This document shows positions 30,507 to 39,379 of a stretch of 45,507 nt of DNA, in pieces. The stretch spans positions 1-45,507 of the forward strand of contig JBGTEJ010000068.1 in assembly GCA_041747855.1 (NCBI GenBank). Reading direction: 5' to 3'. Within the stretch, counting starts at the first letter, position 1, and every line of letters begins with the position of its first letter. The translations under genes were made by a program, and so were the position numbers. The stretch comes from ZC4RG35 sp041747855. Its GTDB lineage: Bacteria; Actinomycetota; Acidimicrobiia; Spongiisociales; ZC4RG35. The notes beneath the pieces were generated by a model that saw only the letters and a list, made by a program, of their open reading frames with translations, was not told where the DNA came from and made no database searches.

Positions 30507-32867
30507 ATGACTACGACCCTCGACCTGACCGGCCTGAAGAGCGACGAGGTACTTCATCGGGTCGATCGTGGGCAGGCAAATCGCACCACAACCAAGACCA
30601 ACCGGACCACGGGCCGGATTCTTCGCGACAACCTCCTGACCCGTTTCAACCTGTTGCTGGGGGCCCTCCTATTCGTGGTGCTGGTGATCTTGAGAGAACC
30701 ACGTGACGCCCTTTTCGGCCTCGTACTCATCAGCAATTCGGCCATCGGAATCATCCAGGAGCTCAGGGCGAAACGCACCCTGGATCGGCTGGCGCTGATC
30801 GCAACGCCGAAAGTTCGTGTGGTGCGCGACGGGAGCGAGATCGATTGTCTGGTCGAGGATGTCGTTCTGGACGATCTGATCCGCCTGAGCGCAGGCGACC
30901 AGATCGTGGTCGACGGAGTGGTGGTCGAGTCACAGGACCTCGAGATCGACGAGTCACTTCTGACCGGCGAATCTCGGCCGGTCAAACGACTGGAAGGAGA
31001 GGACTTACTGTCTGGAAGCTTCGTGGTCGCCGGGAGCGGGCACTTTCAGGCGACCAAAGTAGGGGACGACTCCTATGCCACCCGCCTGGCAGCGGAGGCC
31101 AAACAGTACTCTCCGGCCCGGTCGGAGCTCAGGGCGGGTATCGATTGGGTTCTCGGTGCGGTCAGCTGGGCGGTTGTGCCTGTCGGCTTGTTTGTCCTCT
31201 GGACCACGGCGCGTTACGGGGGACTCGAGGCAGGACTGACCGGGGCCGTCGCTGCGGGTGTCGCTTTGATTCCCCAAGGACTGGTCCTACTGACATCGAT
31301 TGCATTCGCCCTCGGGGTCATCCGGCTGGGGCGAAGGAATGTTCTGGTACAGGAGCTTCCGGCGTTGGAGGGCCTGGCACGGGTTGATGTGGTTTGCATC
31401 GACAAGACCGGCACGCTGACCGAGGCAAAGATTGCAGTGGACCAACTGATTGCCCTGTCAGAACGCGATGCTGACGCCGGTCTGGCTGCCCTTGCCTCTC
31501 TGGACGACGAGCCCAACCCGACGATCAGGGCAATCGCCGACTGCTTCGCTGAAGTGCCCAATTGGGACGTGGTCAAGACCGTGGCGTTCTCGTCGGAGAG
31601 GAAGTGGTCGGGTGCGACTTTCACAGATGCTGGCAGTTGGGTTCTTGGGGCCCCCGAGATCGTCGCCGGCGCCAACGAGGAAGCGACCCGGCAGGCGGCC
31701 GACTTTTCAGAGACCGGCGCCCGGGTTCTCGTGGTGGCCTGGTCCGGGTCTCCGCTCGAGGACGGGGTCCTCCCACGAGACCTGGAACCATGCGCCCTGG
31801 TGATCTTGACAGACAAGATCCGGCCGGACGCCGCCGAAACTGTCCAGTACTTCGCCGACCAGGAGGTGACTATCAAGGTCATCTCCGGCGACAATTCCCG
31901 CACCGCCTCCTCCGTTGCCGCCGCCGTAGGGATCGAGCATTCCGACCGTTACATGGAGGGTGGTGAACTGCCGGAAGATCCCGGAGCCCTTGGGGAGATC
32001 ATGGAGAGTCACGCCGTCTTCGGTCGCGTGAGCCCCCAACAGAAGAGGGATATGGTCGAAGCCCTCCAGTCGCGGGGTCATGTGGTGGCGATGATCGGTG
32101 ACGGGGTCAACGATGTACTCGCCCTCAAAGTGGCCGACGTTGGAGTGGCTGTGGGCAGCGGCGCCCCGGCTTCGCGTGCGGTGGCCAAGCTCATCCTCAT
32201 CGACGGACGCTTCGCGTCGATGCCGGCAATTGTGGCCGAAGGTCGACGGGTTGCCTTCAACATCGAGAGGGTGGCCAACCTATTCATAACCAGCACGGTG
32301 TATGCCCTGGGCCTTGCGTTGGCTGTCTCCCTCGCCGGACTCCCCTACCCCTTCCTCCCCAGGCACCTCACCCTGGTGGGGAGTCTCACCGTCGGTATCC
32401 CGGCCTTCTTCATCGCCTTGGAAGCAACGCATCGGAGGGCCCGACCCGGTTTCATCCCCAGGGTTCTTCGCTTCGCCCTTCCGGTCGGACTGGTGGCGAC
32501 AGCGTCGACATTTCTGGGCTATTGGATTGCAGAGTCCGAGAACGCCTCGGTCGACGAGGCCCGCACTATCGCCACCTTGATTCTGGCCTCCGTCGGCTTC
32601 TTCGCCGTTTACCTGGTCAGTCGCCCATTAGTCCCATGGAAGAGTCTGCTCATAGCCACCCTGGTCGCCGCGCTTCTTGTTGTGATGGCGGTCCCGTCCT
32701 TCCGTGAGTTCTTCGCATTGTCCATGCCACGCCCGGCACTGACTTTGGCTGCTGCCGGGATAGCGGCGGTGACCGGCACATTGATGTGGGCGGCGTTGAG
32801 GGCCATTGGGTGGACCCGTACGCTCCCGGCCGCGATCAGGGACCGCCTCCCCGATACGAAGGGGTGA
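30507..32867 (+). CDS. Cation-transporting P-type ATPase, CtpE-like
   Basis: A 786-residue P-type ATPase. The actuator domain has the TGES motif at 153-156, the phosphorylation site is D299 in CIDKTGTLTEAK, and the hinge is MIGDGVNDVLALK (529-541). The N-terminus (NLLTRFNLLLGALLFVVLV, then NSAIGIIQELRAKRTLDRLA) closely follows mycobacterial CtpE, a calcium-uptake ATPase, and there is no N-terminal metal-binding domain of heavy-metal ATPases. About ten membrane helices are expected, six of them after the hinge. The ion (calcium by analogy) is inferred. It lies opposite to the ribosomal operons between map and rpmJ and ends 2 bases before the end of map. Confidence 0.88.
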   Translation: MTTTLDLTGLKSDEVLHRVDRGQANRTTTKTNRTTGRILRDNLLTRFNLLLGALLFVVLVILREPRDALFGLVLISNSAIGIIQELRAKRTLDRLALIATPKVRVVRDGSEIDCLVEDVVLDDLIRLSAGDQIVVDGVVVESQDLEIDESLLTGESRPVKRLEGEDLLSGSFVVAGSGHFQATKVGDDSYATRLAAEAKQYSPARSELRAGIDWVLGAVSWAVVPVGLFVLWTTARYGGLEAGLTGAVAAGVALIPQGLVLLTSIAFALGVIRLGRRNVLVQELPALEGLARVDVVCIDKTGTLTEAKIAVDQLIALSERDADAGLAALASLDDEPNPTIRAIADCFAEVPNWDVVKTVAFSSERKWSGATFTDAGSWVLGAPEIVAGANEEATRQAADFSETGARVLVVAWSGSPLEDGVLPRDLEPCALVILTDKIRPDAAETVQYFADQEVTIKVISGDNSRTASSVAAAVGIEHSDRYMEGGELPEDPGALGEIMESHAVFGRVSPQQKRDMVEALQSRGHVVAMIGDGVNDVLALKVADVGVAVGSGAPASRAVAKLILIDGRFASMPAIVAEGRRVAFNIERVANLFITSTVYALGLALAVSLAGLPYPFLPRHLTLVGSLTVGIPAFFIALEATHRRARPGFIPRVLRFALPVGLVATASTFLGYWIAESENASVDEARTIATLILASVGFFAVYLVSRPLVPWKSLLIATLVAALLVVMAVPSFREFFALSMPRPALTLAAAGIAAVTGTLMWAALRAIGWTRTLPAAIRDRLPDTKG

Positions 32868-32869
32868 AA

Positions 32870-33673
32870 CTAACCCTCGAAACGCCGATCCGCGGGGACT
32901 AACTCGGCCACCGGGACGGGCTCCGTTGACACGGTAAAAAGCATTGGGCCATCGCTGGTGAGGGCGACCGTGTGCTCGAAGTGGGCCGAGAGCGATCCGT
33001 CTGCAGTTCGTACCGTCCACCCATCAGCATCGACCTTGGTGTGACGACTCCCGATATTGAACATCGGTTCGATGCAGAGAGCCATCCCGGTCCTCAGCTT
33101 CATCCCCTGACCGGGCGTGCCGTAGTTGGGAACCTGGGGCTCCTCGTGCATCGCCCTTCCGATCCCATGACCGACATATTCCTCGACGACACCGTATCCG
33201 TATGAGGCTCCCACCATGGCGACCGCGGCTCCGATATCACCGAGGCGACTTCCCTTGTGGACATGGCTGATTCCAGCCCAGAGACCTTCATCGGTTGCCC
33301 CGATGAGATGCCGTGCCTCATCGGAAACCGAACCGATCGCCATGGTGAAGGCGGCATCGCCGTGGAATCCCTCGAATATGGCACCGGCGTCAACCGATAG
33401 GATGTCTCCATCTTCGAGCCTGTAGGCGTCCGGGATCCCGTGGACGATGACATCGTTCGGAGAGAGACACAGGGTTGCGGGATATGTCCCGTGGTAACCA
33501 AGAAACGATGAGGTGCAGCCATGCTTGGCGATCACCGAGGACCCGACCTCTTCGAGTTGGAGGAGGGTCACTCCAGGCCGGGCCGCCTCGCGCACGGCCT
33601 GGTGAACCGCAGCGACGCAAGCCCCGGCGCGTGCCATCTTGTCGAACTCTCTTCGTGACTTGATCGTGATCAC
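32870..33673 (-). CDS. map: Methionine aminopeptidase, type I
   Basis: A 267-residue MetAP removing initiator methionine from nascent proteins. ITIKSRREFDKMARAGACVA is the family start. Metal-binding residues lie in SVDAGAIFEGFHGDAAF, GHGIGRAMHEEPQVPNYG and the C-terminal AHFEHTVAL. The GTG at 33673, with GGGGG 5 bases upstream, gives the normal N-terminus; a GTG at 33694 would overlap adk. It is the last gene of the spc-type operon before the ATPase. Confidence 0.96.
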   Translation of the reverse strand: MITIKSRREFDKMARAGACVAAVHQAVREAARPGVTLLQLEEVGSSVIAKHGCTSSFLGYHGTYPATLCLSPNDVIVHGIPDAYRLEDGDILSVDAGAIFEGFHGDAAFTMAIGSVSDEARHLIGATDEGLWAGISHVHKGSRLGDIGAAVAMVGASYGYGVVEEYVGHGIGRAMHEEPQVPNYGTPGQGMKLRTGMALCIEPMFNIGSRHTKVDADGWTVRTADGSLSAHFEHTVALTSDGPMLFTVSTEPVPVAELVPADRRFEG

Positions 33674-33690
33674 GGTATCCCCCGGGCCTC

Positions 33691-34236
33691 TCACACTTCC
33701 AGTGCGGCCAGGATCCTGTCGGTCACCTCGTCCATCTCGCCGACGCCTGAGACCTGCACGGTCAAGCCTCTCTCGGCGTAGATGTCCAGGAGGGGGCGGG
33801 TCTGATCCATGTAGACATGGAACCGCTTTCGTATGGTCTCCTCGGTGTCATCGGTGCGACCCCGGGAAAGGAGGCGACCGGACAACTCGTCCTCGTCTAC
33901 CTCGAAGACCACGACCCGATCGAGACCACCTTCACCTAGTAGCCGATCGAGTGACTCGACTTGACCGGCGGTACGGGGGAATCCGTCGAGGATGAAGCCT
34001 TTTTCGGCATCCGGCTGGGCGATTCGCTCCGCCAGCATGGCCACGGTCAGCGCGTCTGGCACGTACTCGCCAGCCTTCATGATGGCGTCGACTTCAACAC
34101 CGATCGGGGTCCCCTCAGTCACGTGATATCGAAACATTTCACCGGTCGAGACATGAGGAACCCCGAGCCGCTCCGCCACTCTCTCCGCCTGGGTCCCTTT
34201 GCCTGCGCCGGGGGGGCCGATGAAGAGCAGCCTCAC
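33691..34236 (-). CDS. adk: Adenylate kinase, short-lid form
   Basis: A 181-residue enzyme interconverting AMP, ADP and ATP. The P-loop is GPPGAGKGTQAERVA (8-22), AMP-binding is STGEMFRYHV, and ILDGFPRTAGQ follows. The lid is short and has no zinc cysteines (GRTDDTEETIRKRF). It follows secY by 7 bases, as in most spc operons. Confidence 0.97.
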   Translation of the reverse strand: MRLLFIGPPGAGKGTQAERVAERLGVPHVSTGEMFRYHVTEGTPIGVEVDAIMKAGEYVPDALTVAMLAERIAQPDAEKGFILDGFPRTAGQVESLDRLLGEGGLDRVVVFEVDEDELSGRLLSRGRTDDTEETIRKRFHVYMDQTRPLLDIYAERGLTVQVSGVGEMDEVTDRILAALEV

Positions 34237-34243
34237 GGTCTGC

Positions 34244-35557
34244 TCACGTCAAGATTCCCTCGTAGTTCCTCATGGTGAGCTGAGATTCGATCTGCTTCAT
34301 CGTTTCGAGGGCGACACTGACCACGATCAGCAACGACACACCCGAGAAGGCCATGGAGATGTTCCAGACTGCCCCGGCGATCGAAGGCAAAATCGCAATC
34401 GTGGCCAGGAAGAGCGACCCCGGAAGGGTGATCCGATTGATCACGTGCTGGAGATACTCCTCGGTCTGACGACCCGGCCTGATACCTGGAATGAAACCGC
34501 CTTGCCGCTGGATCATCTCGGCCTGTTGCTCGGGGTTGAACTGGATGGATGTGTAGAAGTAGGTGAAGAAGACGATCAGACCGAACATGATGCCGATGTA
34601 CCACCATGAGACACCGGCCTGCCCGGCGCCGAGATTGGTATCCAACCACCGGTAGATGCCCTGGAGCCATGCAGCGTCGGAGGGAATCGCGGTGATGATG
34701 AGTGCGGGGATCAACAAGATCGAACTGGCGAAGATCACCGGGATCACACCGGAAGTGTTGACCTTGATGGGGATGTAAGTCGACTGGCCGCCGAGCACTC
34801 GACGACCCCGGACCCTCTTGGCGAACTGCACCGGGATCCTCCGCTGACCCTGATCGACGAAGATGATTCCGAGGATCATCGCCAGGAACATGATCACCAT
34901 GATGATGAAGGGCACCATGTTGCCGAGCTGGCCGGTTTGGGACCAGATCTGACCGAACATGAACGGAAACTGGCTGATGATCGACACGAATATGATCAAC
35001 GACATCCCGTTGCCCACGCCCCGCTGGGTGATCAGCTCACCCATCCACATGACCATCGCCGTGCCGGCCGTCATGGTGATCACGATGAGGAGTATGCGGG
35101 CCGGAGAAGCCTGCGGGATCAGGTTGATTCCCCCGGTGAAAGTCCCCTGAGTGAACATGTAGGTAAAGCCTGTGGACTGGATCAATGCGAGGACCACGGT
35201 CATATAACGAGTCCACTGTGTGATCACCTTGCGGCCTGACTCCCCCTCCTCCTGGAGGGCCCGTAGCCTCGGGATAACCACTTGCAACAGCTGCATGATG
35301 ATGGAGGCCGTGATGTAGGGGATGATTCCGAGAGCGAACACCGAGAACTGCTCGAGGGCGCCTCCAGAGAAGAGATTGAGAAGCCCGATGATCCCGCTGG
35401 ACTGCATCATTGTCTGCCACAGTCGGACAGCCTCGAGGTCGATCCCGGGCACCGGAAGGGTGGCACCCAGCCGATAGACGGCGAAGACTGCAAGGGTGAA
35501 CAGGATCTTCCTCCGGAGATCCGGGATGAGGAACATGTTGCGGAAGATGGCGAGCAT
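34244..35557 (-). CDS. secY: Protein translocase subunit SecY
   Basis: A 437-residue, ten-helix channel subunit of the Sec translocon. The N-terminus LRRKILFTLAVFAVYRLGATLPVPGID, the TM2 plug region, the cytoplasmic loop GQRRIPVQFAKRVRGRR and the C-terminal IGIMFGLIVFFTYFYTSIQFNP are typical. It is separated from rplO by a 172-base gap with its own hairpin, so its expression may be partly independent of the ribosomal genes upstream. Confidence 0.98.
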   Translation of the reverse strand: MLAIFRNMFLIPDLRRKILFTLAVFAVYRLGATLPVPGIDLEAVRLWQTMMQSSGIIGLLNLFSGGALEQFSVFALGIIPYITASIIMQLLQVVIPRLRALQEEGESGRKVITQWTRYMTVVLALIQSTGFTYMFTQGTFTGGINLIPQASPARILLIVITMTAGTAMVMWMGELITQRGVGNGMSLIIFVSIISQFPFMFGQIWSQTGQLGNMVPFIIMVIMFLAMILGIIFVDQGQRRIPVQFAKRVRGRRVLGGQSTYIPIKVNTSGVIPVIFASSILLIPALIITAIPSDAAWLQGIYRWLDTNLGAGQAGVSWWYIGIMFGLIVFFTYFYTSIQFNPEQQAEMIQRQGGFIPGIRPGRQTEEYLQHVINRITLPGSLFLATIAILPSIAGAVWNISMAFSGVSLLIVVSVALETMKQIESQLTMRNYEGILT

Positions 35558-35695
35558 CAGAGATCAGTCCCCCTGTTCACAGTGAGACCGCTCAGCCGAA
35601 GTCTGATCGCCAGACCACATCCGGCCCAACCTTCACGACTGGCTATGAGAGACGAATCAGACAGACCTGGTACCTGGTATCCGGACCTGACGAAA

Positions 35696-35725
35696 GGTGC
35701 CGGGCAAAGCTCGGTCATCGGCACC
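35696..35725 (-). terminator. Hairpin with short T tract between rplO and secY (attenuator candidate)
   Basis: On the minus strand GGTGCCG (35725-35719) pairs perfectly with CGGCACC (35702-35696) across a 16-base loop, followed by TTTCGT. The rest of the 172-base gap (35558-35729) has a further short hairpin GTCTG / CAGAC and no clear promoter. It could terminate part of the transcripts before secY. Confidence 0.4.
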
Positions 35726-35729
35726 GACG

Positions 35730-36188
35730 TCAAGAAATGATCTCCGTGCTGCCTCCGGCGGCCTCGATCTTGGAACGTGCCGCCGACGAGAAAGCATGGG
35801 CCTTCACGGTGAGGGCCCGGTCTACGGAGCCTTCGGCGAGAACTTTGATCTGTCCCCGGTGCCGCACCAATCCCATTTCTCTCAGAAGCTCGGGTGTCAC
35901 TTCCGTACCCGCGTCGAACTGATTCAGAGCGAGAAGGTTGATGACCGCGAACTCAGTCCTGTTGGGGTTCTTGAAACCCTTCAGCTTGGGGAGGCGCATG
36001 GCCAACGGGGTCTGGCCACCTTCAAACCCGGGACGAAGGGTATTGCGGGCCTTCAGTCCCTTCGTGCCACGCCCGGCAGTCTTGCCTCGACGGCCACCTT
36101 CGCCTCGACCAACGCGGATCCTGTTCTTCTTCGAACCCTCGGCCGGTTGGAGGTGGTGGAGCTTCAGTTGTTCTCTATCTTCAGTCAT
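35730..36188 (-). CDS. rplO: 50S ribosomal protein L15
   Basis: A 152-residue L15. The glycine/arginine-rich N-terminus RVGRGEGGRRGKTAGRGTKG lies within MTEDREQLKLHHLQPAEGSK onward, and FEGGQTPLAMRLPKLKGF follows. The ATG at 36188 gives the typical MxLxxLxPAxGS opening; an ATG at 36209 would add seven residues. Confidence 0.96.
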   Translation of the reverse strand: MTEDREQLKLHHLQPAEGSKKNRIRVGRGEGGRRGKTAGRGTKGLKARNTLRPGFEGGQTPLAMRLPKLKGFKNPNRTEFAVINLLALNQFDAGTEVTPELLREMGLVRHRGQIKVLAEGSVDRALTVKAHAFSSAARSKIEAAGGSTEIIS

Positions 36189-36229
36189 GTCGTTTCTCGT
36201 TTCGCGCATAGGCTAAGGGGACCGGGGGC

Positions 36230-36424
36230 TTAGCCCTCATCCACCTCGACCAGGTGCCTGACCTTATGGACCATCCCCTGGATACTGGGGTTGTCCTCGT
36301 GCTCCACGGTCTGATTGATCTTCCGCAGCCCCAAACCCTCGACGGTTGCCCGGGTCCTCGGCTTCTCGCCGATCACCGATCGTTTGAGTGTGATCTTCAG
36401 TTTTTTGGTGTTCTTGCTTGCCAT
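36230..36424 (-). CDS. rpmD: 50S ribosomal protein L30
   Basis: A 64-residue L30: KKLKITLKRSVIGEKPRTR, GLGLRKINQTVEHEDNPSI and GMVHKVRHLVEVDE. It sits between rpsE (8 bases) and rplO in the normal order. Confidence 0.97.
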   Translation of the reverse strand: MASKNTKKLKITLKRSVIGEKPRTRATVEGLGLRKINQTVEHEDNPSIQGMVHKVRHLVEVDEG

Positions 36425-36432
36425 GCGAGACC

Positions 36433-37002
36433 TCAGCTGCCGTCTGTCTGGGCGCGCGCCGCCTCAGCGCTGTTGTAGGCGGCCAACAATCCGGGGGGGA
36501 CTATGTCCTCGACCCGCTTGCCCCGCAGTTTGGCGACGTCGTCGGGGCGACGCTGTTTCTGAAGACCATCCATCGCAGCCTTGGCGACATTGAGATGGGT
36601 GGGGGATCCAAGTGACTTGGCCAGTGCGTCCTTGACTCCGGCGGCCTCCAGGATCTGCCGTACGGCCCCACCGGCGATGACACCAGTACCAGGAGCCGCA
36701 GGCTTGATCACCACTTTCGAGGCGCCGTGAATACCGATCACCTCGTGGACCACGGTCTGTCCGGCCATGGGCACGATCATCATGTTTCGACGGGCGGTGT
36801 CGATGGCCTTCTGGATGGCGACCGGAACTTCACGGGCTTTCCCGTAGCCGATCCCCACCTTGCCATTGCCGTCGCCCACCACTACCAGAGCGGTGAAACT
36901 GAAACGGCGCCCACCTTTGACCACCTTGGCGACCCGATTGATCTGGATCACCCTCTCGTCGAATTGGCTCGACTCCGAACCCGGACGTTGTTGACGTGCC
37001 AT
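36433..37002 (-). CDS. rpsE: 30S ribosomal protein S5
   Basis: A 189-residue S5. RVIQINRVAKVVKGGRRFSF and ALVVVGDGNGKVGIGYGKA form the double-stranded-RNA-binding fold; GIHGASKVVIKPAAPGTG and SPTHLNVAKAAMDGL the C-terminal domain. The ATG follows the rplR stop directly. Confidence 0.98.
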   Translation of the reverse strand: MARQQRPGSESSQFDERVIQINRVAKVVKGGRRFSFTALVVVGDGNGKVGIGYGKAREVPVAIQKAIDTARRNMMIVPMAGQTVVHEVIGIHGASKVVIKPAAPGTGVIAGGAVRQILEAAGVKDALAKSLGSPTHLNVAKAAMDGLQKQRRPDDVAKLRGKRVEDIVPPGLLAAYNSAEAARAQTDGS

Positions 37003-37353
37003 TTAGAACTCCAGTCCTGCCTCGCGGGCGGCTTCGGCGAGGGCCTTGACCTTCCCGTGGTACTTGTATCCGCCGCGGTCGAAGACCACGGCGCTCACAC
37101 CGGCTTCCTTGGCCCGACCCCCCAGAAGTTCCCCCACTTTGGTGGCGGTGTCGATATTCAAGGATCCATCGACTTCAGATTCCTGCGATGAGGCTGACGC
37201 GATCGTGTGACCCCTCGTATCGTCGATGATCTGAGCGTAGATGTAGCGGTTGCTCCGGTACACGGCGAGACGTGGCCTATCGGCAGTGCCTCGGACCCGC
37301 TTGCGAACACGGGTGTGACGACGGTCCCTTGCCTGCTGACGTGAACCCCTCAT
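37003..37353 (-). CDS. rplR: 50S ribosomal protein L18
   Basis: A 116-residue L18, a 5S rRNA-binding protein. RRHTRVRKRVRGTADRPRLA, YRSNRYIYAQIIDDTRG and the C-terminal GKVKALAEAAREAGLEF are typical. It overlaps the rplF stop by one base. Confidence 0.98.
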   Translation of the reverse strand: MRGSRQQARDRRHTRVRKRVRGTADRPRLAVYRSNRYIYAQIIDDTRGHTIASASSQESEVDGSLNIDTATKVGELLGGRAKEAGVSAVVFDRGGYKYHGKVKALAEAAREAGLEF

Positions 37354-37889
37354 TACTTGCCTGCCTTCCCGGCCTTGCGGCGGACATGCTCACCGGCGTA
37401 CCTGATGCCCTTGCCCTTGTACGGCTCGGGAGGCCTGACTTTTCTGATGTCGGCAGCGACCTGGCCAACCTGCTCTTTGTCGATGCCGGAAACGGTGATC
37501 CTGGTCGGCTCGGGGACCTCGAATGTGATCCCATCCGGAGCTTCGACGACAACTGAATGACTAAACCCGACCTGTAGCTCTATTGAGGAACCCTTCATGG
37601 CAGCCCTGTAGCCGACCCCGTGTATCTCCAGCACTTTTGTGTAGCCCTCGGAGACCCCGAGGACCATGTTGGCAAGTAGCGCTCTACTCAAACCGTGCAA
37701 GCTTCTCGCCTCTCGGGTGTCGTCGGCTCGAGTGACAGTGAGAACGTCCCCCTCGATACTGACTCCAACCCTCTCATGGAACTCCCGGGTCAGTTGGCCC
37801 TTGGAGCCCTTGACGGTGACGTTTGTACCGTCGATGCGGATGTCCACACCGTTCGGCACTGCCACTGGCATCTTTCCGATACGACTCAT
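37353..37889 (-). CDS. rplF: 50S ribosomal protein L6
   Basis: A 178-residue L6. MSRIGKMPVAVPNGVDI is the family start (ATG at 37889; the open frame upstream overlaps rpsH). VLEIHGVGYRAAMKG and the C-terminal PPEPYKGKGIRYAGEHVRRK, which touches the sarcin-ricin loop region, are present. Confidence 0.97.
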   Translation of the reverse strand: MSRIGKMPVAVPNGVDIRIDGTNVTVKGSKGQLTREFHERVGVSIEGDVLTVTRADDTREARSLHGLSRALLANMVLGVSEGYTKVLEIHGVGYRAAMKGSSIELQVGFSHSVVVEAPDGITFEVPEPTRITVSGIDKEQVGQVAADIRKVRPPEPYKGKGIRYAGEHVRRKAGKAGK

Positions 37890-37890
37890 G

Positions 37891-38295
37891 TCACCAGACC
37901 TCACACACGATCTCACCGCCGAGACGACGGCGGCGCGCTTCACGATCCGGCATCAAGCCCTGGCTCGTCGAAACCACGGCGACACCGATTCCACCCTGGA
38001 CCCTGGGAATCTCGGCGGCTCCCCGGTACACACGGTGACCCGGTCTCGAGACGCGCTTGAGACCGAGGATCGCCGGACGCTGGCGCTCGCCATATCGAAG
38101 GACCACTTCCAGCTTCCTGGAGGGCCCATCGCCATTCAATTCGAACCTGTCGACAAAGCCCTCATCGACCAGTATCTGCGCAATACCGACCTTCATCTTG
38201 GACGCAGGCATGGCGACTCGCTCGTGACCAACGGCCACAGCGTTGCGAATACGGGTGAGCATGTCGGCTATCGGATCGGTAACCGGTTTCACCAT
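37891..38295 (-). CDS. rpsH: 30S ribosomal protein S8
   Basis: A 134-residue S8. DPIADMLTRIRNAVAVGHE is the conserved N-terminal helix and STSQGLMPDREARRRRLGG the RNA-binding C-terminus. The ATG at 38295 overlaps the rpsZ stop by 7 bases. S8 is the translational repressor of the spc operon in E. coli; whether it acts so here is unknown. Confidence 0.97.
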   Translation of the reverse strand: MVKPVTDPIADMLTRIRNAVAVGHERVAMPASKMKVGIAQILVDEGFVDRFELNGDGPSRKLEVVLRYGERQRPAILGLKRVSRPGHRVYRGAAEIPRVQGGIGVAVVSTSQGLMPDREARRRRLGGEIVCEVW

Positions 38296-38474
38296 GATGC
38301 TTTCCTCACTCCTGGAAGTTCGCCTCTGGAAGCCAGTTCCCGCACACAGATACGACACATTCCGAAGTCGCGAAGATAGGCGCGGGCGCGTCCACACCGA
38401 CTGCAGCGGTTGTATCCGCGCACCTTGAACTTCGGTTTGCGATTGGCTTTGGCGATCATTGATTTCTTAGCCAT
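38289..38474 (-). CDS. rpsZ: 30S ribosomal protein S14, type Z (zinc-binding)
   Basis: A 61-residue S14 with the zinc ribbon CSRCGRARAYLRDFGMCRIC (two CxxC pairs, Cys24-27 and Cys40-43) and the usual MAKKSMIAK start and GVRKASW end. It is the C+ paralogue; no zinc-free copy is seen in the window. Confidence 0.98.
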   Translation of the reverse strand: MAKKSMIAKANRKPKFKVRGYNRCSRCGRARAYLRDFGMCRICVRELASRGELPGVRKASW

Positions 38475-38485
38475 AAATTCTTCTC

Positions 38486-39049
38486 CTACGCCTCGACCTG
38501 GACCTTGCGGAACGGGAATCCAAAGGCGTCGAGTAACGCTTTGCCCTGCTCGTCGTTTGCCGCAGTCGTCACGATCGTGATGTTCATTCCCCTCGTCGTG
38601 GTAACCCTGTCAAAGTCGATCTCAGCGAAGATCAACTGTTCGGACGCCCCGACGCTGTAATTCCCCCGACCATCGAAGGCCTTCGGGTTCAGACCACGAA
38701 AGTCACGCACCCGCGGAATCGCGACTGCGAGCAGCCGGTCGAAGAACTCCCACATCTTTGCTCCGCGGAGCGTCACGGAAACCCCGATCGGCATCCCCTC
38801 GCGGAGCTTGAAGTTGGCAATCGACTTCCGTGCCTTGTTGATGCGCGGCTTCTGGCCGGCGATCAGTCCAAGCTCTTCGAGTGCCTCGTCGATGGTCTTC
38901 TTGTCGCTGACCGCCTCACCGAGCCCCATGTTGAGGACGATCTTCTCCAGAGTGGGAACCTGCATGACGTTGGGGAGCCCGAGCTGTTCTTTGAGCAAGG
39001 GTGCAATCTCCTCGTTGTATTTCACTTTGAGACGCGGCTGGTCGCTCAC
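38486..39049 (-). CDS. rplE: 50S ribosomal protein L5
   Basis: A 187-residue L5, which binds 5S rRNA. VPTLEKIVLNMGLGEAVSD, INKARKSIANFKLREGMPIG and RVRDFRGLNPKAFDGRGN are typical. The ATG overlaps the rplX stop by 4 bases. Confidence 0.98.
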   Translation of the reverse strand: MSDQPRLKVKYNEEIAPLLKEQLGLPNVMQVPTLEKIVLNMGLGEAVSDKKTIDEALEELGLIAGQKPRINKARKSIANFKLREGMPIGVSVTLRGAKMWEFFDRLLAVAIPRVRDFRGLNPKAFDGRGNYSVGASEQLIFAEIDFDRVTTTRGMNITIVTTAANDEQGKALLDAFGFPFRKVQVEA

Positions 39050-39351
39050 AGCTCACCTCCACACTTGACACACACACGAAGCTTGGCTCCCTTGTCGTCC
39101 AATCTGGACCCGATCCGGGTTGGCCCACACTTGTCACAGAGAATCATCACGTTGGAAGCATCGATAGGCATATCCCGGTCGACGATCCCACCCTGAAGGG
39201 TGCGCCCTGTGGGCTTGCTGTGCTTCTTGGCGGTGTTGACACCTTCGACCAACACCTTTCCCTTAGCCGGGTAGACGTGTGCGATCCGGGACTCCTTGCC
39301 GGCGTCCTTACCGGAGATGACGACCACCTTGTCTCCTGTTTTCAATCTCAT
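39046..39351 (-). CDS. rplX: 50S ribosomal protein L24
   Basis: A 101-residue L24. The KOW motif is in GDKVVVISGKDAGKESRIA, and the C-terminal half has two CxxC pairs (CDKC and CVKC), a possible zinc ribbon. The ATG at 39351 has a full AGGAGG seven bases upstream, the best ribosome-binding site noticed in the spc operon. Directly upstream lies a long nested stem structure (39380-39497) in an unusually large 151-base gap to rplN. Confidence 0.97.
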   Translation of the reverse strand: MRLKTGDKVVVISGKDAGKESRIAHVYPAKGKVLVEGVNTAKKHSKPTGRTLQGGIVDRDMPIDASNVMILCDKCGPTRIGSRLDDKGAKLRVCVKCGGEL

Positions 39352-39379
39352 TGGTAAACCTCCTGGCGCGGCGGCAGCT

